Shown piece after piece: positions 42,390 through 54,356 of a stretch of DNA of 64,000 nt. Source of the DNA: an uncultured Faecalibacterium sp. (lineage in GTDB: Bacteria; Bacillota; Clostridia; Oscillospirales; Ruminococcaceae); contig CAKSYT010000005.1 in the NCBI GenBank assembly GCA_934524985.1, positions 62,001 through 126,000 of the forward strand, given 5' to 3'. The position numbers and the translations under genes are program-made. The notes below the pieces were generated by a model. That model was not told the origin of the DNA and made no database searches. It saw only the letters and a program-made list of their open reading frames with translations. The stretch's first letter is position 1. Each line of letters opens with the position of its first letter.

Positions 42390-43607
42390 TTACTGGTGAT
42401 CTGCCAGCCAGCGCAGGGCCATATAGGTGTAGGCCGCCGTGCCGCGGTACAGGACACTGTCGTCAAAGCGCACCTTGGGGTGGTGCTGACCGTAGGTGTA
42501 GCCCTCCTTGGCGTTGCCAGCAGCTAAGAACATGCTCACGGTGGGCACTTCGTGGCTGACAAAGGCGAAATCCTCGCTGCCGCCGCCGGGCTTGCCGCCG
42601 GTGAGCGGGGTCATATCCATAGCGCCCTTGCCCAGAAGTTCGGTCATATAGGTCAGGGCATTGCCCGCCAGCGGGGTGTCCACTACCATGCAGGGGCAGT
42701 AATCGCTGAACTCCACCTCGGCGGTGCAGCGGTAGGCGGTAGCCACGCCCTGTGCAATTTCGGTCATGCGCTGATGGATGAGGGCGCTGACCTTCTGCTC
42801 CGGGTCCACGGTGCGGATGGTGCCCCACATATCGGCAGAATCCGGGATGACGTTGGAGGCCTTGCCGGCCTCGAACCGGCCGGTGGTGAACACGCCGAAG
42901 CCTGCGGGGTCCAGCTCACGGCTGTTGATCTCCTGCAGGGCAATGTGGATGTGCGCCGCTGCGGTGATGGGGTCGATGCAGGCGTTGGGCATGGAGCCGT
43001 GGCCGCCCTTGCCGTGCACAACGATGTGGTACTGCTCGCAGCTGGCCATGGTAATGCCGCCGCCCGGTACCAGAACCATACCGGCGGGCAGGGGCATCCC
43101 GGCCAGCACATGGAACATGACCGCTGCGTCCACCTTGGGGTTTTCCAGCAGGCCGCTGTTTATCATATCCAGCGAGCCCTGAAAGATCTCCTCTGCGGGC
43201 TGGAACTCCAGCTTTACCGTACCCTCGATCTCGTCCTCGTGCTCCTTGAGCAGCTTGGCAGCACCCAGCACCATGGCGGTGTGCATATCGTGGCCGCAGC
43301 CGTGCATCTTGCCGGGCAGCTCAGAGGAAAACTCCTCGCCGGATTCCTCCTGCAGGGGCAGCGCGTCCATATCGCCGCGCAGCAGGATCACCTTGCCGGG
43401 ACACTTGCCGCCTGCAAGCGCCACCACGCCGCACTTGCCGCAGTCCTGCGGGGCGTAGCCCATCTCGGTCAGCGCCTTTTTGACCAGTGCCTTGGTCTGG
43501 GGCAGGTCAAAGCCCACCTCCGGGTGACGGTGCAGTGTGCGCCGCCATTCCTGCAGCTGCGGTTCCAGCGCCTTGGCGGCTTCCAACAGTTTTTCCGGTG
43601 CGATCAT
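42390..43607 (-). CDS. M20-family metal-dependent amidohydrolase
   Basis: A 405-residue hydrolase of the aminoacylase/IAA-amino-acid hydrolase group. Landmarks are TLHRHPEVGFDLP, LLRGDMDALPLQEESG (metal Asp), MHGCGHDMHTAMVLGAAKLL (metal Cys and His) and FQPAEE (catalytic Glu). It has the lid dimerisation domain in the middle. It hydrolyses an N-acyl amino acid or peptide; the substrate is unknown. The ATG at 43607 has gggag upstream. It may be co-transcribed with glpP, with only 35 nt between them. Confidence 0.9.
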   Translation of the reverse strand: MIAPEKLLEAAKALEPQLQEWRRTLHRHPEVGFDLPQTKALVKKALTEMGYAPQDCGKCGVVALAGGKCPGKVILLRGDMDALPLQEESGEEFSSELPGKMHGCGHDMHTAMVLGAAKLLKEHEDEIEGTVKLEFQPAEEIFQGSLDMINSGLLENPKVDAAVMFHVLAGMPLPAGMVLVPGGGITMASCEQYHIVVHGKGGHGSMPNACIDPITAAAHIHIALQEINSRELDPAGFGVFTTGRFEAGKASNVIPDSADMWGTIRTVDPEQKVSALIHQRMTEIAQGVATAYRCTAEVEFSDYCPCMVVDTPLAGNALTYMTELLGKGAMDMTPLTGGKPGGGSEDFAFVSHEVPTVSMFLAAGNAKEGYTYGQHHPKVRFDDSVLYRGTAAYTYMALRWLADHQ

Positions 43608-43638
43608 TGTAAAATCAACTCCCTCTGAATTTATGCGG

Positions 43639-43678
43639 AAAACCCTCTCGGCCATGGCAGAGCCATGGCGGGGAGGGC
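43639..43678 (-). terminator. intrinsic terminator after secA
   Basis: Hairpin with CGCCATGGC/GCCATGGC core and CCCTC/GAGGG base, followed on the minus strand by TTTT. Confidence 0.75.
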
Positions 43679-43690
43679 TTGTCCTTGCGG

Positions 43691-46531
<2,841 letters not shown>

Positions 46532-46601
46532 AGGTCACACCTCATAAATCTTAAAAATCGGGCTGTGATGCGCCCGGAATCGCGCATAACAATACAAGTA
46601 T

Positions 46602-46630
46602 ATGATACACCAAAGCGGCAGACACGTCAA
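46602..46630 (-). promoter_or_regulatory. secA promoter
   Basis: Minus-strand TTGACG (46625-46630), 17-nt spacer, TATCAT (46602-46607). Confidence 0.78.
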
Positions 46631-46797
46631 ATCTGCAAGGCTATTTTAGCCCGTTTTTACATGAACTTTCTGTAAAAAGATGCTGCAAGCCGTTCACAGC
46701 TCCCTGATAAACCCGGCGGCACACTTTATTTTCGCCCTATCGCTTTTGGGGGAATCGTGGTAGAATAGGGCTATCACTGATAGGGAGGGCTATACTT

Positions 46798-47634
46798 ATG
46801 CTCAAACGGCTGCGCACCGCGCACCCCATTTTTTATTGTGTCCTGTCCGAGGTGCTGTTCCTGGGCAGCATGGTCTTGTTCAGCCTGCTGGCTACCATCG
46901 GGCTGGCAGCGGCAGGCGCGGATTTTAACACCATGGACGGCTATCTGTTTGGCTCTGTGCAGGAGGCTGTGGGGCTGGCGGTGGCGCTTTTGCTGCTGGC
47001 CCGCACCGGCAGGCTGGATCTGCTGCGGCGGCGGGGCTGCGGCTTTCTGAACGGAATGCTGGTGGGCATGTACCCGCTGTTCTTCATCGGGTACACGGTC
47101 TGCGGGACGCTGGCTTTCAGCCGCCCGGACACGCCACTGCTGCCGCTGCCCCGCATCCTGACCTTTATGCTGAACATGATCCTTGTGGGCGTGGCTGAGG
47201 AGCTGGTGTTCCGGGGCATTATTGCCCAGACCCTGCTGGAGCGCTACGGCACCGCCCGCGCCGGGGTGTGGAAGGCCTGCCTTGTGTCCGGCGTGCTGTT
47301 CGGCGCGGCGCACCTGAGCAACCTGATCGGTTCGGCCCCCTTTGGCGTGCTGATGCAGTGCGTGTTTGCGGCTTCGCTGGGTGTGATGTTCGCCGCTATC
47401 TATTTCCGCACCGGCAATGTGTGGGTGACGGTGTTTCTGCACAGCGCCATGGACATTGCCGCCATGCTCATCGGCGGGCTGTACGGCACCACCAGCGTGG
47501 CCGAGAGCGTAAGCGGCTACGATGCCTCGCGGCTGATGTCGGTGGCGGTGTACCTGATCCCCACCGTGTTTCTGCTGCGCAAAAAGAAGCTGCCGGAGGT
47601 GCAGCTGTACTGGGGCGGCATTGTAAAAAATTAA
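46798..47634 (+). CDS. CPBP-family intramembrane glutamic endopeptidase
   Basis: A 278-residue membrane protein with about eight hydrophobic segments. The Abi/CPBP motifs are EELVFRGIIAQTLLERYG (EExxxR), HLSNL and HSAMDIAAML. Relatives (Rce1-like) cleave or regulate membrane-bound substrates, including bacteriocin self-immunity and sortase-linked functions in some Gram-positives. Its substrate is not known. It is divergent from secA; a weak -10 (TAGAAT, about 46761) precedes it and rpsO follows with its own promoter. Confidence 0.87.
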   Translation: MLKRLRTAHPIFYCVLSEVLFLGSMVLFSLLATIGLAAAGADFNTMDGYLFGSVQEAVGLAVALLLLARTGRLDLLRRRGCGFLNGMLVGMYPLFFIGYTVCGTLAFSRPDTPLLPLPRILTFMLNMILVGVAEELVFRGIIAQTLLERYGTARAGVWKACLVSGVLFGAAHLSNLIGSAPFGVLMQCVFAASLGVMFAAIYFRTGNVWVTVFLHSAMDIAAMLIGGLYGTTSVAESVSGYDASRLMSVAVYLIPTVFLLRKKKLPEVQLYWGGIVKN

Positions 47635-47655
47635 GGCTTGCGGACAAAAATCTTC

Positions 47656-47684
47656 TTGCAATCTGCTGTGCAATCTGGTATACT
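47656..47684 (+). promoter_or_regulatory. rpsO promoter
   Basis: TTGCAA at 47656-47661, 17-nt spacer, TATACT at 47679-47684. Confidence 0.8.
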
Positions 47685-47790
47685 GTATCTGTTACCGTGG
47701 TACGGGGCTGGGAGTATGCCCGCTTTTGGGAGAACCGTTTCCCGCCGCTGTGCCATAGGCAGATAAATTACTTGAAAGAGGTACTGTATT

Positions 47791-48045
47791 ATGAATAAGC
47801 AGGAAGTTATGGCCAAAGTCGCTCTGACCGAGAAGGACACTGGCTCCCCCGAGGTTCAGGTCGCTCTGCTGACCGCTCACATCAACGAGCTGAACGAGCA
47901 CCTGAAGAAGAACCCTAACGATCACCACAGCCGCCGCGGTCTGCTGAAGATGGTTGGCCGTCGCCGCAATCTGCTGGCTTATCTCCAGAAGAAGGACATC
48001 GAGCGTTACCGTGCTCTGATCGCAACTCTGGGTCTGCGTAAGTAA
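47791..48045 (+). CDS. rpsO: 30S ribosomal protein S15
   Basis: An 84-residue S15, slightly shorter than the usual 88-89. [21 protein letters not shown] and [19 protein letters not shown] are the conserved rRNA-binding stretches. It is followed by pnp, the order seen in most bacteria. A hairpin between the two suggests partial termination. The leader (47690-47790) may hold an S15 autoregulatory fold; none was assigned. Confidence 0.98.
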   Translation: MNKQEVMAKVALTEKDTGSPEVQVALLTAHINELNEHLKKNPNDHHSRRGLLKMVGRRRNLLAYLQKKDIERYRALIATLGLRK

Positions 48046-48055
48046 TTTTAACGGA

Positions 48056-48090
48056 GGGCAGGTACCGCAAAGGTACCTGCCCTTTGCTTT
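48056..48090 (+). terminator. hairpin between rpsO and pnp
   Basis: Arms GGGCAGGTACC/GGTACCTGCCC followed by CTTTGCTTT. It could partly terminate or serve as an RNase processing site. Confidence 0.65.
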
Positions 48091-48255
48091 ATGTATAGCT
48101 CCATGTATCCCATGCGCACAAAATAGCGGTGGCAGCGTATTGCAGCAGTAAATCGAACGCCCGTGCCTGCGGGCAGGGACGCTGGATTTATTGCTATAAT
48201 GCGCACGCCACGGCTTTTTGGATAGAACGATCCGAAAAACAAGGAGGCAGAAACA

Positions 48256-50397
48256 ATGGCAATCGAATTTGGTTCCCGCAAAGAGACCTTTGACAACTTC
48301 AAGGTCTACGAAACCATGTTGGCCGGCCGCCCGTTCAAGGTTGAAATGGGCAAGATGTGCGGCCTGTCCAATGCCAGCGCACTGATCCGCTACGGCGAGA
48401 CCTGCGTGATGTGCAACGTGGTCATGAGCCCCAAGCCCCGCGAGGGCGTGGATTTCTTCCCGCTGAACGTGGAGTACGAGGAAAAGCTCTACGCCGCAGG
48501 CCGCATTCCCGGCAGCTTTATGCGCCGTGAGGGCCGCCCCGGCGAGCGCGCTATCCTGACCAGCCGCGTGGTGGACCGCCCCATGCGCCCGCTGTTCCCC
48601 AAGGAGATGCGCAACGACGTGTGCATCACCATGACCGTCATGAGCCTTGACCCGGACTGCAGCCCCGAGATCGCCGGTATGATCGGCGCTTCTCTGGTGA
48701 CCGCCGTGTCCGATATCCCGTGGAACGGCCCCATCGGCGGCGTGCAGGTGGGCCTGGTTGACGGCGAGATCGTGCTGAACCCCACCCAGGAGCAGCGCAA
48801 GGTGAGCGACCTTGCCCTGACCGTTGCCGCTACCATGGACAAGATCGTGATGATCGAGGCCGGTGCCAACGAGGTGGACGAGGACACCATGCTGACCGCC
48901 ATCAAGACCGCACACGTTGAGATCAAGAAGATCATCGAGTTCATCAACAAGATCGTGGCCGAGCGCGGCAAGCCGAAGATCGACTTTCAGGTGGTGGGTC
49001 TGGACATGGACGTGTTCCACGCCATCCAGAACAAGTATCTGGACGACTTCAAGGCCGCTATGGACACCGACGACAAGAACGTGCGTGACGCAGCCCTGCT
49101 GCCCATCATGGACAAGATCGCCGAGGAATACCCCGACCTGTCTGCCGCAGATCTGGATCTGGTAAGCTACAAGATGCAGAAGTTCGTGGTGCGCCGCTGG
49201 CTGCTGGATGACGGCAAGCGCGTGGACGGCCGCGGCATCAACGAGATCCGCCCGCTGGCCGCAGAGGTGGGCATTCTGCCCCGCGTGCACGGCTCCGGTA
49301 TGTTCACCCGTGGCCAGACGCAGGTGCTTACCACCTGCACGCTGGGCGGCACCAAGGACAACCAGCTGATGGACGACCTGACCGACGAGCAGACCAAGCG
49401 TTATATCCACCACTATAACTTCCCGCCGTACTCTGTGGGCGAGGCACGCGCACCGCGCAGCCCCGGCCGCCGCGAGATCGGCCACGGCGCACTGGCCGAG
49501 CGTGCTCTGGTGCCGGTGCTGCCCTCCTTGGAGGAGTTCCCCTACACCATCCGCTGCGTGTCCGAGGTGCTCAGCTCCAACGGTTCCACCTCTCAGGCTT
49601 CCATCTGCGGCTCTACGCTGGCACTGATGGACGCAGGCGTGCCCATCAAGGCTCCGGTTGCCGGTATCTCCTGCGGCCTGATCACCGAGGGCGAGCGCTG
49701 GATGACCATGCTGGACATTCAGGGCGTGGAGGACTTCCACGGCGATATGGACTTTAAGGTCGGCGGCACCCGCAAGGGCATTACCGCCATCCAGATGGAC
49801 ATCAAGATCGACGGCCTGACCTACGACATCATTGCCGAGGCCTTCGAGAAGTGCCGCAAGGGCCGCCTGTATATTCTGGACGAGATCATCAAGCCCGTGA
49901 TCGCCGAGCCGCGTCAGGAGCTGAGCCGCTGGGCACCCAAGATGTTCAGCATGATGATTCCCACCGACAAGATCAAGGACGTGATCGGTAAGGGCGGCAA
50001 GGTCATTCAGGACATCTGCGCCACCTGCAACTGCAAGATCGACGTGCAGGAGGACGGCCATGTGTTCGTCTCCGCCGTGGATCAGGAGGACGCAAAGCGC
50101 GCCATCTTTACCATCAAGACCATTGTGGAGGATCCCGAGATCGGTGCCATCTACAAGGGCAAGGTGACCCGCCTGATGAACTTTGGTGCCTTTGTGGAGA
50201 TCGCTCCGGGCAAGGAAGGCCTTGTGCATATCTCCAAGCTGGACACCAAGCGCGTGGAGCGGGTAGAGGACGTGGTTGCCGTGGGCGATGCCATCGTGGT
50301 CAAGGTGACCGACATCGACCAGCAGGGCCGCATCAACCTGAGCCGCCGCGACGCCATTCTGGCTCTGGAAGCCAAAAAGGCCGCCCAGCAGCAGTAA
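48256..50397 (+). CDS. pnp: polyribonucleotide nucleotidyltransferase (PNPase)
   Basis: A 713-residue 3'-to-5' exoribonuclease. It has two RNase PH-type domains (for example RREGRPGERAILTSRVVDRP and PRSPGRREIGHGALAERAL). A KH domain follows with VIGKGGKVIQDICATCNCKI. An S1 domain (YKGKVTRLMNFGAFVEIAPG, GLVHIS) ends it. The length and domain order are normal. A TATAAT at 48193-48198 lies about 60 nt before the start and may be an own promoter. Confidence 0.97.
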   Translation: MAIEFGSRKETFDNFKVYETMLAGRPFKVEMGKMCGLSNASALIRYGETCVMCNVVMSPKPREGVDFFPLNVEYEEKLYAAGRIPGSFMRREGRPGERAILTSRVVDRPMRPLFPKEMRNDVCITMTVMSLDPDCSPEIAGMIGASLVTAVSDIPWNGPIGGVQVGLVDGEIVLNPTQEQRKVSDLALTVAATMDKIVMIEAGANEVDEDTMLTAIKTAHVEIKKIIEFINKIVAERGKPKIDFQVVGLDMDVFHAIQNKYLDDFKAAMDTDDKNVRDAALLPIMDKIAEEYPDLSAADLDLVSYKMQKFVVRRWLLDDGKRVDGRGINEIRPLAAEVGILPRVHGSGMFTRGQTQVLTTCTLGGTKDNQLMDDLTDEQTKRYIHHYNFPPYSVGEARAPRSPGRREIGHGALAERALVPVLPSLEEFPYTIRCVSEVLSSNGSTSQASICGSTLALMDAGVPIKAPVAGISCGLITEGERWMTMLDIQGVEDFHGDMDFKVGGTRKGITAIQMDIKIDGLTYDIIAEAFEKCRKGRLYILDEIIKPVIAEPRQELSRWAPKMFSMMIPTDKIKDVIGKGGKVIQDICATCNCKIDVQEDGHVFVSAVDQEDAKRAIFTIKTIVEDPEIGAIYKGKVTRLMNFGAFVEIAPGKEGLVHISKLDTKRVERVEDVVAVGDAIVVKVTDIDQQGRINLSRRDAILALEAKKAAQQQ

Positions 50398-50423
50398 AAA
50401 CTTAATACAGACTGCATAAATCG

Positions 50424-50457
50424 AGAGCCGCTGTACAGAATGTGCAGCGGCTCTTTT
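50424..50457 (+). terminator. intrinsic terminator after pnp
   Basis: Arms AGAGCCGCTG/CAGCGGCTCT followed by TTTT. Confidence 0.85.
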
Positions 50458-50465
50458 GCGTGTAA

Positions 50466-50787
50466 CCCTCTCAGGCTCACTGCGTTCGCCTGCTCCCCCG
50501 AAAGGGGGAGCTTTTTGCACGCCCGCAAGCTTTGCGCGAAAGCCGGAAGGTTTGCGGTTGTGCCGGAAGCGGGCTCGCCCTCTCCGTCATCGCTGCGCGA
50601 TGCCACCTCTCCCAAAGGGAGAGCCAAGCCGTAAAGCTCGTTGCTAAAGTATTAGGTGCAATGAGGAAGCTTCCGGCAGTGCTCTTGGCTCTCCCTTTGA
50701 GGAAAGACTTCCCCCGCTCCGGGGGAAGATGTCGCGCAGCGACAAAAGGGGGAATCTGTCAAGCCCGACAGGGCTTGACTGAGAGGG
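50466..50787. mobile_element. MITE-like composite element with CCCTCTCAG ends
   Basis: Non-coding element bounded by CCCTCTCAG (50466-50474) and its inverted copy CTGAGAGGG (50779-50787). It contains nested CTCCCCC/GGGGGAG hairpins and a 78-nt core at 50607-50684 nearly the same as 11571-11648 (GCCAAGCCGT...CTCGTTGCTAAAGT...AAGCTTCCGG). A third, more diverged core follows at about 50793-50848. No transposase is present. The 700-nt gap 50398-51098 is filled by these elements and repeat copy A. Confidence 0.65.
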
Positions 50788-50889
50788 CGCACGCCGTTGC
50801 CATCGGTACTAAAGTGACAAGAGCAATGAGAAGCCTTCCGACAGCACCCCTTAGATACTGCAAATGCAGTTTCCGGCTACGACCCATCC

Positions 50890-50994
50890 GTGAAAAAAGC
50901 GTCTGTCGCACTCCGCAGAGTGCGACAGACGCGAAATTATAAATATTCTTTCCGCTGATGATGCGCAGAGCAACGCGGAGCGCATTCAAAATCG
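50890..50994 (+). repeat. covarying two-hairpin repeat, copy A
   Basis: GTGAAAAA, then a perfect 15-bp hairpin with CGCA loop (arms GCGTCTGTCGCACTC and complement), then linker AAATTATAAATATTCTTTCCGCT. The second hairpin has stem ATGCGC/GCGCAT and loop AGAGC-N3-GCGGA, ending ATTCAAAATCG. Related copies lie at 38322-38421 and 63513-63617. Confidence 0.75.
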
Positions 50995-51021
50995 TGCCGT
51001 GCCCGGCAGGGGAGAGGACAC

Positions 51022-51049
51022 AAAAAATGCTCCCCCTTGCGGGGGAGCA
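51022..51049 (-). terminator. intrinsic terminator of the pilus operon
   Basis: Minus-strand arms TGCTCCCCC/GGGGGAGCA around a GCAA loop, followed by six U, 50 nt past the basal pilin stop. Confidence 0.88.
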
Positions 51050-51098
51050 AATTCGGCAACGCAACGCCAAGCTATGCCGAAAAGAAAGGAGTGCGGGG

Positions 51099-51965
51099 TC
51101 AGTTTTCCTTTTTGCCCTGACGGTTCAGCACCCAGCCGATGGCAAACAGCAGCACACCGCTACAAGCCAGCACCGGCACGGGCCAGTTCAGCTGACCGGT
51201 CTGGGGCAGAACGGGCTTATCGGGGTTGGAAGGGGAGACCGGGTTGTCCGGGTTGCCGGGGCTCACGGGGTTATCCGGGGTACCGGGACTTACCGGGCTA
51301 TCAGGGCTGTCTGGGCTTACCGGGGTATCCGGGGTGTCGGGGTTTACCGGGGTATCCGGGTTGTCAGGGACGTCCGGCTCATCGGGAGTGTCGGGTGGTA
51401 CGTCCGGGGTGTCGGGGGTGTCCGGCGTTTCCGGAATGGTGGCACCTACCTTGGGGGTGGCGTCCACATCGTAGATCCAGTTATCGCCGTCGGGCAGCGG
51501 AATGGACACAAGGAAGGGTTTGATGGCCTCGTAGCCGTGGGAGGCCTCAGTCTGCACCACCAGATACAGCCCCTGCGGGAGCTTGGTGATGTCGGCATAG
51601 CCCTCCTCGTTCACGTCCTGCTGGGCGGCAATGGCGGGCACAGCGGGCAGATACTTTACCAGCTGGTCTGCCAGCGTGCTGTCGGAAAGATCGCCCAGCA
51701 CGACACTGCAGCCTGCAAAATCGCCGGTATAGTCAAAATACAGGTTGCCGTTGGTGCGCTTGACGGAAGCCACCTGATACAGGGTAAGCTCGCCGCCGCG
51801 CAGGGGCACATCGTTGTGGGTGTCGTACAGGCGGACGTGGAGCGAGCCCTGACGCCCCAGCACAATGTTGGCACTGGTGGCAAAGGCCGGCAGGGCACAG
51901 CATACCACAAGACACATAGCCAGCAGCACAGCCGCCAGACGATGACGCAGATCAATGCTTTTCAT
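51099..51965 (-). CDS. basal pilin with Pro-rich stalk and LPQTG anchor
   Basis: A 288-residue secreted protein with a signal peptide (LAAVLLAMCLVVCCALPAFA), an SpaA-type domain to about residue 170, then a long stalk of PDTPD/PDSPVSP/PGNPDNP repeats (about 175-255). It ends in the sorting signal LPQTG, a hydrophobic helix and RQGKKEN. By analogy with three-gene pili it anchors the fibre to the wall. The ATG at 51965 is chosen because gaggtg precedes it; a GTG at 51974 overlaps that site. It overlaps srtC by 14 nt. The stalk probably spans the peptidoglycan. Confidence 0.88.
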   Translation of the reverse strand: MKSIDLRHRLAAVLLAMCLVVCCALPAFATSANIVLGRQGSLHVRLYDTHNDVPLRGGELTLYQVASVKRTNGNLYFDYTGDFAGCSVVLGDLSDSTLADQLVKYLPAVPAIAAQQDVNEEGYADITKLPQGLYLVVQTEASHGYEAIKPFLVSIPLPDGDNWIYDVDATPKVGATIPETPDTPDTPDVPPDTPDEPDVPDNPDTPVNPDTPDTPVSPDSPDSPVSPGTPDNPVSPGNPDNPVSPSNPDKPVLPQTGQLNWPVPVLACSGVLLFAIGWVLNRQGKKEN

Positions 51966-52797
51966 GTTCTTCACCTCTCGTTTTCTTGGGTTTGCGTGTG
52001 GAAAGCAGCATACCGATCAGCAAGATCAGCAGCATGGGCAGCGCCATAATGGGCGCAACAATGATGGGTTCAATTTTAAGCGCTTCGGCGGTAACGCGGA
52101 GGTGCTTGTACTGATCCGGGGTCTCTACGCGGCGGCCGCGCACCAGCAGGCGGTGGGTGTTGATGCCGTAGGGGGTGCAGGTCATCAGGGTGACGTAGTC
52201 CTTGCCTTCGGCGATCTTCAGCTCGTCGGTCTCGGTGGGCAGCACGATGGAAATTTTGTCCACCTCGTAGGTGAGCACCCGGTCCAGCACGGTGATGGTA
52301 AAGGTATCGCCCACTTCCAGCTGGTCGAGGTTGGTAAACAGCTTTGCGCTGGGCAGGCCGCGGTGCGCCGAGATGACCGCGTGGGTGGACGCGCCGCCCA
52401 CCGGCAGGCTGGTGCCCTCTAAGTGGCCTGCGGCGATCTGCAACACGCTGTCGCCGGTGCCGTGGTAGATGGGCAGCTCCACGCCGATTTTGGAGATGGT
52501 GATGTAACCCATAATGCCGGTGCCGGTAATATCCAGCGTGTCGTTGTAGCCGGAAAGCTGATCCGGGCGGTAGAGGGCGTTTTCGTTGGCGGCCACCTGT
52601 GCGTTAAAGGCATCGGCGGCGTCAAAGTAGGCGCTGTAATCCGCATCGGTCATGTTGTCCACGTCCTGTGCGTAGCTTGCCACCGCGCGGGACTGGTTGC
52701 GCTGGTTGACGTAATCGCTGATGGTGGGGTATAACATCACGGATAGACCCACGAAAAAGACGAGGATCAGTATAATGGTGCTTTTGTTCTTTTTCAT
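51952..52797 (-). CDS. class C (pilin) sortase
   Basis: A 281-residue membrane transpeptidase with an N-terminal helix (TIILILVFFVGLSVMLYPTI) and a C-terminal helix near residues 250-270, the class C layout. The active-site His is in SAHRGLPSAKLF, the Cys in TLMTCTPYGINTHRLLVRG (C207), with the Arg following. It joins pilin subunits through a Lys side chain and the LPXTG Thr. It lies between the major and basal pilin genes, as in other pilus islands. Confidence 0.95.
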   Translation of the reverse strand: MKKNKSTIILILVFFVGLSVMLYPTISDYVNQRNQSRAVASYAQDVDNMTDADYSAYFDAADAFNAQVAANENALYRPDQLSGYNDTLDITGTGIMGYITISKIGVELPIYHGTGDSVLQIAAGHLEGTSLPVGGASTHAVISAHRGLPSAKLFTNLDQLEVGDTFTITVLDRVLTYEVDKISIVLPTETDELKIAEGKDYVTLMTCTPYGINTHRLLVRGRRVETPDQYKHLRVTAEALKIEPIIVAPIMALPMLLILLIGMLLSTRKPKKTRGEEHEKH

Positions 52798-52877
52798 GGG
52801 CTACTCCCTAACGTTATAGTTTCAGGATCAGAGCAGGGGGCCTTGCGGCCCCGCTCTGTGCCGGGGAAAAGGAGAAC

Positions 52878-54356
52878 TTAGCGGTTCTCCATGCGCTTTT
52901 TGGTAATGAGCAGAACGGCTGCTGCAACCATCAGGCCGCCGCCGATCACATAGAAGATGGTGGTGCCGATGCCGCCGGTGCCGGGCAGGGTAGTGCCGCG
53001 GTTGTTCTCAATGGTAGTGGACAGAGAGCCTTCATCCATTTTGGGAGTGAATTCAATAGTACCGTCTGTTGCATTGCCAGTCAGGGTTTTCAGCTGCGGA
53101 TCATCGGATTCGGTGTCATGGGTGGCAACGACCGTAAAAAACTGATCATCAATAGTGTTATAGCCAGCAGGGGTAATAACTTCGCTGATCTTATAGTCGC
53201 CATCATCCAGACCTTCCCATTCAAACGTGGTCTGCGTGTTATCTACAATGGTATATACACCATTAGATAAGGTAGCGTTGTTCAGTTTGACCAGATTATA
53301 GTTACCAGCCTTGTCCTTCTTATACAGTGCAAAGGCGGCACCCGGCAGTGTTTCATCAGTAGCACCATCGGTTTTGTTTGCAACGACCTTAAAGGTGAAA
53401 ACAGTGACCTTATCCTTGGGAGTGGTAGTAGTGCCGTTGGTGTCATAAGGGTTGTTAGAGTATTCCAGATATGCCTCGTTGGGGTTGCCCTTGGAGCCAA
53501 TCTTAGCCTTCTCGTTCAGCTTGGACTTGTACTCAACAACGACCTTAGCACCAGCGGCAGCGCTAGGGATTTGTTTCAGATCATCAATCACAACATGGAA
53601 GGTACATTTATCACCTGTGCTGGTGATAACGTCGTACTTGTCAGTGGTCAGCTTAGTGCCGCCAACAGTGACCTCAACAGTATCGGGCATAAAGGTCAGA
53701 CCTTCAGACTGCTCATCGTGGAACACGAACTTGTAGGTCTTGTAGTCAGCAAAGTTGCTTGCAATCTTAGCGGTCAGCTGGAAGGGAACCTCATCGTCGA
53801 TATCGTAGTCAGCACTATCCTGCCAGCCAGTGGTTTCTCCGGTAGAGTCGTTGGTGTCCATAACTTTCTTTTCCAGAGTGGGCTTGTCACCCTTCGGGGA
53901 AACCTTAACATCCTTAACGACTTTCAGAATAAAGCTGGTGTAGGTTTCGTTTTCGCCTACGGTACTATTCTTGATCAGATAATAACCGGCAGACAGACCG
54001 GTGATCTTGCCAGCAGCGTAAGTGCCAGAAGGTGCAGCAAGGTAGCTGCTTACTTCCTCAGCAAAAGCCTTGACGTTAGAGTTATCGAGGGCGGCAGCTT
54101 TGTCTTTAGCCGTGCCGAAATAGGTCTGACCATCAGTGGTGACACCAGTACCCCAAGTAACATTGGACAGGGTGCCATCATGAAGATCACCGGAGAAGAT
54201 CTGGTAGGCTTCATAAGTGCCAACGGGATTGTCGATGGTAATAGTGTAAGTAGTGCCAGCAGCACCAGCACCCTCAGCAAACGCCGGGATCGCCATGGCG
54301 CAAACCATAGCAACTGCCAGCAGCGCAGCCATGAGTTTCTTCATTGCTTTCTTCAT
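52878..54356 (-). CDS. major pilin, SpaA/FimA-like
   Basis: A 492-residue pilin starting MKKAMKKLMAALLAVAMVCA, with the signal peptide ending IPAFA. A possible pilin-motif Lys lies in VVKDVKVSPKGDKPT (about 155-160). There are Cna-B-like domains in the middle and C-terminal half, and an E-box (YKISEVITPAGYN) in the last one. The sorting signal LPGTGGIGTT is followed by a helix and KKRMENR. Sortase C would polymerise it into the shaft. Base composition is more A/T-rich than that of the flanking housekeeping genes. Confidence 0.93.
   Translation of the reverse strand: MKKAMKKLMAALLAVAMVCAMAIPAFAEGAGAAGTTYTITIDNPVGTYEAYQIFSGDLHDGTLSNVTWGTGVTTDGQTYFGTAKDKAAALDNSNVKAFAEEVSSYLAAPSGTYAAGKITGLSAGYYLIKNSTVGENETYTSFILKVVKDVKVSPKGDKPTLEKKVMDTNDSTGETTGWQDSADYDIDDEVPFQLTAKIASNFADYKTYKFVFHDEQSEGLTFMPDTVEVTVGGTKLTTDKYDVITSTGDKCTFHVVIDDLKQIPSAAAGAKVVVEYKSKLNEKAKIGSKGNPNEAYLEYSNNPYDTNGTTTTPKDKVTVFTFKVVANKTDGATDETLPGAAFALYKKDKAGNYNLVKLNNATLSNGVYTIVDNTQTTFEWEGLDDGDYKISEVITPAGYNTIDDQFFTVVATHDTESDDPQLKTLTGNATDGTIEFTPKMDEGSLSTTIENNRGTTLPGTGGIGTTIFYVIGGGLMVAAAVLLITKKRMENR

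Noticed and set aside
47692..50520. 942-codon minus-strand frame opposite rpsO and pnp
   Set aside because: Shadow of conserved housekeeping genes; the composition is His/Val/Gln-rich as expected from antisense reading.
51229..51430. Short tandem repeats resembling a CRISPR or minisatellite
   Set aside because: The repeats are in frame and encode PDTPD/PGNPD units; they are irregular in length, have no spacers and no cas genes are nearby.
51226..51474. Collagen-like Gly-x-y open frame on the plus strand
   Set aside because: It is the complement of the Pro/Asp repeat stalk of the basal pilin. The sense frame has a signal peptide, sortase signal and operon context.
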